Assembly (NCBI RefSeq): GCF_016834655.1
Contig: NZ_JAENHP010000007.1
Coordinates: 1-64,000, forward strand
DNA: 64,000 nucleotides
Origin: Paractinoplanes ovalisporus
GTDB lineage: Bacteria > Actinomycetota > Actinomycetes > Mycobacteriales > Micromonosporaceae
Reading direction: 5' to 3'
Shown: positions 61,252 to 64,000 of the stretch, piece by piece
Numbering within the stretch: the stretch's first letter is position 1
Layout of the letters: each line of letters starts with the position of its first letter
The notes under the pieces: generated by a model
Databases searched by the model: none
The model's input: the letters and a program-made list of their open reading frames with translations, nothing else
Told to the model about the DNA's origin: nothing
Program-made: the position numbers and the translations under genes

Positions 61252-61707
61252 ATGGCTGAGGTACGGCTCGAAGCGATGACCGAGCAGGAGTTCGGGCCCT
61301 GGCGGGCGGAGGCGGAAGCGCACTACGCGCGGAGCGTCACCAGCTCGGGTGTGCCGGCTGACGTGGCGGCGGCGGAGGCGGCCGAGACCTACGCGAACTT
61401 GCTCCCGGACGGTCCGGCCACGGTGGGGCATCACATCTGGCACGCGTACGACGGTGACCGGCGCGTCGGTTTTCTCTGGTTGAAGTTCTCGGGGCGGGGC
61501 GCGTTCGTCTACAACGTGGCGGTCGAGCCGGAGCTGCGCCGTCAGGGTTACGGCCGGGCCATCATGGAGGCCGGCGAGCGGTGGAGCCGGGAGAACGGCG
61601 CGTCGACGATCGGGCTGCACGTCTTCGCGCACAACCACGGCGCGCTCAGCCTGTACGAGCAGCTTGGTTACGCCGAGACCGGCCGCAAGATGGCGAAGCA
61701 GCTTTAG
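61252..61707 (+). CDS. GNAT-family N-acetyltransferase
   Basis: 151 residues. Acetyl-CoA-binding motif A is VYNVAVEPELRRQGYGRAIM (R/QxxGxG/A), followed by GLHVFAHNHGALSLYEQLGYAETGRKMAKQL, the classic GNAT end. The substrate is unknown. It is monocistronic and convergent with the response-regulator gene, 24 bp between stops. Confidence 0.92.
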   Translation: MAEVRLEAMTEQEFGPWRAEAEAHYARSVTSSGVPADVAAAEAAETYANLLPDGPATVGHHIWHAYDGDRRVGFLWLKFSGRGAFVYNVAVEPELRRQGYGRAIMEAGERWSRENGASTIGLHVFAHNHGALSLYEQLGYAETGRKMAKQL

Positions 61708-61731
61708 CGGCCGCGCGATGGCGGGACTGCC

Positions 61732-62337
61732 TCAGATCCAGCCCTGTTCGCGGGCCAGGCGGGCGGCCTCGTGGCGGTTGGCGGCGCCCAGTTTGCCGGC
61801 CGCCGCGGAGAGGTAGTTGCGGACCGTGCCGGAGGAGAGGGAGGCCCGGCGGGCTATCTCGTCGATGGGGGCTCCCGAGGCGGCCAGGATCAGGACGTCG
61901 GTCTCGCGGACGGTCAGGGGGCTCTCGCCGGCGCTGATGGCCTCGGCCGCCAGTTGGGGGTCGACGTAGCGGCCGCCGGCGGCGACCGTGCGGATGACGC
62001 CGGCCAGGATTTCGGCGGCGGCGGTCTTGGGCAGGAAGCCGCGTACGCCGGCGGCCAGGGCCCTTCGCAGGTGGCCGGGGAGGCCGTGGCTGGTGACGAT
62101 CATCGTGCGGCAGGCGGGGACGTCCCGGTGCAGTCGTTGGGCCACGGCGACGCCGTCGAGGTCGGGTAGTTGCAGGTCGATGACGGCTACGTCGGGGTGC
62201 AGGGCGCGGGCCATCGACAGGGTTTCGGCGCCGGTGGCGGCCTGGGCGGTGACGGTCAGGTCGTCCTCCAAGGCCAGCAGCGCGGCCATCGCACCCCGGA
62301 TCAGATGTTCGTCGTCGGCCAGCAGAACGCGGATCAC
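61732..62337 (-). CDS. NarL/DesR-type response regulator
   Basis: 201 residues from GTG 62337, whose GTGA overlaps the kinase stop. Receiver domain with LLADDEHLIRGAM, phospho-Asp in VAVIDLQLPDLDG and Lys in FLPKTAA. LuxR-type helix-turn-helix LTVRETDVLILAASGAPIDEIARRASLSSGTVRNYLSAAAGKLG. It acts with the DesK-like kinase upstream. Target genes are unknown; DesR-type regulators often control membrane-lipid or neighbouring ABC genes. Confidence 0.9.
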   Translation of the reverse strand: MIRVLLADDEHLIRGAMAALLALEDDLTVTAQAATGAETLSMARALHPDVAVIDLQLPDLDGVAVAQRLHRDVPACRTMIVTSHGLPGHLRRALAAGVRGFLPKTAAAEILAGVIRTVAAGGRYVDPQLAAEAISAGESPLTVRETDVLILAASGAPIDEIARRASLSSGTVRNYLSAAAGKLGAANRHEAARLAREQGWI

Positions 62338-63551
62338 GAGGCCCCCGACCCGGGCGGAGAGGCGTGCGGTGGCGCTGAAAGGGGTGCGGAAGGGGGCGCG
62401 GCGGGTGGTGTGAGGGGGAGCGAAGCGGCCAGCCGGAAGCTGTCGGGTGCGGTTCGGGTGGCGGTCGCGGTGCCGCCCAGGGCGGTCAGGCGTTCGGTGA
62501 GACCGGTCAGCCCGTTGCCGAGCTCGAAGGGTGTGTGCGGGGCGCCGTCGTTCTCCAGCGTCAATGACACCGTACGGGCCGTGGTGGTCAAGGTGATCCG
62601 GCAGGTCTGGGCCTCGCTGTGGCGCAACACGTTCGTGGTTCCTTCGCGGACCACCCAGCCCAGGGCGGCCTGGGCGGATTCGGCCAGACCGGCGCCGGCG
62701 GCCTCGCCGCTGACGTGGCAGGTGATTCCGGCCGACTCCAGCAAGGTGCGGGCGCCCGCCAGTTCGGAGGGCAGGCCGGCCGCGCGGTAGCCGCCGACGA
62801 CCGTTCTGAGGTCGGTCAGGGCGGCCTGGGCGATGCGGCGCACCTCGAGCATCTCGTCGGCGGCCTCGGGGCGGCCGCGCTGGGCCAGGCGGGCGGAGAG
62901 TTCGGCCTTGAGCGCCACGACCGAGAGCGTACGCCCGAGCACGTCGTGCAGGTCGCGGGAGATGCGCAGGCGTTCCTCGGCGACGGCCAGCCCGGCCTGC
63001 ACGTGGCGGGCCTGGTCGAGTTCGCGCACCAGGCCCAGGGTCCAGAGGGTGACCCGGGCGGCGGGGGCGAGCACGGCCAGGATGACCGCGAGCGTGAGGG
63101 CCGAGGCGGGGCGGTCGACGATGGCCAGGGTCACGCAACCGGCGGATCCGACGGTGCTGAGCACGATGGTTGCCGAGACGTGGGTGGCGAGGGCGACCGC
63201 GTAGAGGGCGGTCACCATGAGCAGCACCGGCACGAAGGGGCTGTCGGGGTGGCCGGGTGTCGGCCGGGGGTAGGTGACGACGGCGGTGGCCGCGGTGATC
63301 GCGGTCCACAGGCCGGTGGCGGCGATGAGGCGGGCGGGGCGGGGGCCGTCGGGGTAGTTGGCGATGCCGGACCGCATCAGCAGGACGCAGAGCACCACGT
63401 GGACGGTGGTGGCGGTGATGATCGGCACCACTTCGGGGCCGATCCGGTCGCCGACCAGGATGGCGCCGCCGGCGATGAGGGGCACGAGCAGCACGTTGCT
63501 GTAGAGCGTGACCTTGATGTAGAGCTCGAACCGGTCGGTCTGGCTGCGCAT
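62334..63551 (-). CDS. DesK-like sensor histidine kinase
   Basis: 405 residues from ATG 63551, preceded by GAGGAGGGGA. Five or six membrane segments (10-175), HisKA_3 with RISRDLHDVLGRTLSVVALKAELSARL (His phosphoacceptor), then HATPase_c with REGTTNVLRHSEAQTC and GNGLTGLTERLTALGG. A Pro/Ala/Ser-rich tail ends the protein (about 380-405). Its stop overlaps the regulator start, so the pair is translated together. Confidence 0.9.
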   Translation of the reverse strand: MRSQTDRFELYIKVTLYSNVLLVPLIAGGAILVGDRIGPEVVPIITATTVHVVLCVLLMRSGIANYPDGPRPARLIAATGLWTAITAATAVVTYPRPTPGHPDSPFVPVLLMVTALYAVALATHVSATIVLSTVGSAGCVTLAIVDRPASALTLAVILAVLAPAARVTLWTLGLVRELDQARHVQAGLAVAEERLRISRDLHDVLGRTLSVVALKAELSARLAQRGRPEAADEMLEVRRIAQAALTDLRTVVGGYRAAGLPSELAGARTLLESAGITCHVSGEAAGAGLAESAQAALGWVVREGTTNVLRHSEAQTCRITLTTTARTVSLTLENDGAPHTPFELGNGLTGLTERLTALGGTATATRTAPDSFRLAASLPLTPPAAPPSAPLSAPPHASPPGSGAS

Positions 63552-63574
63552 GTCCCCTCCTCGCCGCACGTGTC

Positions 63575-64000
63575 CTACGGAAGGAACCGCATCTCGGGGT
63601 AGCGGGCCGAGGGTGCGGCCAGCAGCCGGCCGTCGCCGTGGCGCAGGTGCCGGTCGAAGAAGGCCAGCACGTAGGGCCGTTGCACGGCGATGGACCGCTC
63701 GCCGTTGATGCTACCGATCAGGGGCCGGCTGTCGGCCGGTGGCGTGCCGAGCTGGGGGAGCAGGGTCTGCAGGTCGGTGAAGGACAGGTGGGCGGTGTCG
63801 CCGAGTTCGAGCCAGTAGCGGGGGCCGCGCAGCCGATCCCACATCTGGGGCCAGGTCTCGTCCTGGTCGGGGCCGTCGTGGGCGGCGCCCAGCATCAGGA
63901 ACGGCCGGCGCAGGCCGGTGGTGAGGACGCGGCCGAAGAGGGTGCCGTCGAGGTTGGCACCGGCCCGTACCCGGCGGTCGACGCGCAGGATCTCGGCGGC
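63575..64000 (-). CDS. C-terminal part of a PAF-acetylhydrolase-like alpha/beta hydrolase (partial)
   Basis: 141 residues are visible; the start lies right of the window. RVRAGANLDGTLFG and RPFLMLGAAHDGPDQD resemble the region after the catalytic Asp in platelet-activating-factor acetylhydrolase/lipase relatives. TAHLSFTDLQTLLPQLG would then hold the catalytic His. VQRPYVLAFFDRHLRHGDGRLL is a usual closing helix. The nucleophile elbow is outside the window. It ends 23 bp before the DesK-like kinase start, so they may form one transcript. Confidence 0.75.
   Translation of the reverse strand, partial: AAEILRVDRRVRAGANLDGTLFGRVLTTGLRRPFLMLGAAHDGPDQDETWPQMWDRLRGPRYWLELGDTAHLSFTDLQTLLPQLGTPPADSRPLIGSINGERSIAVQRPYVLAFFDRHLRHGDGRLLAAPSARYPEMRFLP

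Overview
The window is 64 kb of very GC-rich DNA (about 71-72% by eye) with the codon use and gene families of a filamentous actinobacterium. Twin LacI-controlled sugar operons, an AfsR/SARP-type regulator, an S-adenosyl-methyltransferase of the DUF574 family, paired NarL-type two-component systems, Tat-exported enzymes and a lone chemoreceptor fit the Micromonosporaceae, possibly Actinoplanes. That placement is inference. No rRNA, tRNA, CRISPR array or intact mobile element was seen; the only mobile-element trace is a decayed IS110-like transposase end near 25.4-25.6 kb.

Layout. 0-5.3 kb: the tail of a solute-binding protein, a secreted phospholipase A2 with a repeat region and LGFP repeats, a two-component system and an FMN reductase. 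5.4-12.5 kb: a LacI repressor facing a Frc/Rbs-type sugar operon (SIS isomerase, binding lipoprotein, double ATPase, two permeases, P-loop kinase) with three TTGCGCAA palindromes between them. 12.6-15.6 kb: aat and the large catalase katE, tail to tail. 15.8-25.3 kb: a second LacI repressor facing a seven-gene operon that joins a complete Liv-type ABC importer to a secreted LamG protein and a secreted sugar dehydrogenase. 25.3-28.4 kb: a poorly coding stretch with transposase debris, a Pro/Thr-rich secreted protein and an AI-2E-family membrane protein. 28.6-33.6 kb: an SARP/AAA regulator, a FAD oxidase and a shortened NmrA-like protein. 33.9-41.4 kb: a Tat-exported M28 peptidase, an indolepyruvate/pyruvate decarboxylase-like enzyme, a methyltransferase, a DUF998 protein, a GT2 and an arylamine N-acetyltransferase. 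41.4-44.3 kb: a MacAB-type ABC exporter operon. 44.5-52.5 kb: a chemoreceptor, an exported acetamidase/formamidase, a pectate lyase, a diguanylate cyclase, an ECF-like sigma factor with a membrane partner, and an HPF/RaiA-like protein. 52.5-64 kb: a DHA2 drug exporter with an extra C-terminal domain, two more two-component systems, a CPBP protease, a 3-dehydroshikimate dehydratase-like fusion, a GNAT protein and the end of a PAF-acetylhydrolase-like hydrolase.

The most unusual property is a large set of tandem repeats, each with its own unit sequence (mostly 18-45 bp). Some sit just after stop codons, where the unit copies the last codons and sometimes the stop of the neighbouring gene. Others lie in frame in interdomain linkers or protein tails: LivM N-terminus, decarboxylase linker, histidine-kinase linker, QuiC linker, and the tails of the DUF998, FAD oxidase, CPBP and NAT proteins. 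I know of no named element that explains them. Two regulatory patterns also stand out: a near-identical 17-18 bp motif upstream of both the phospholipase and the adjacent sensor kinase, and LacI-type palindromes arranged as pairs exactly 12 bp apart, one core of which recurs in front of the pectate lyase.
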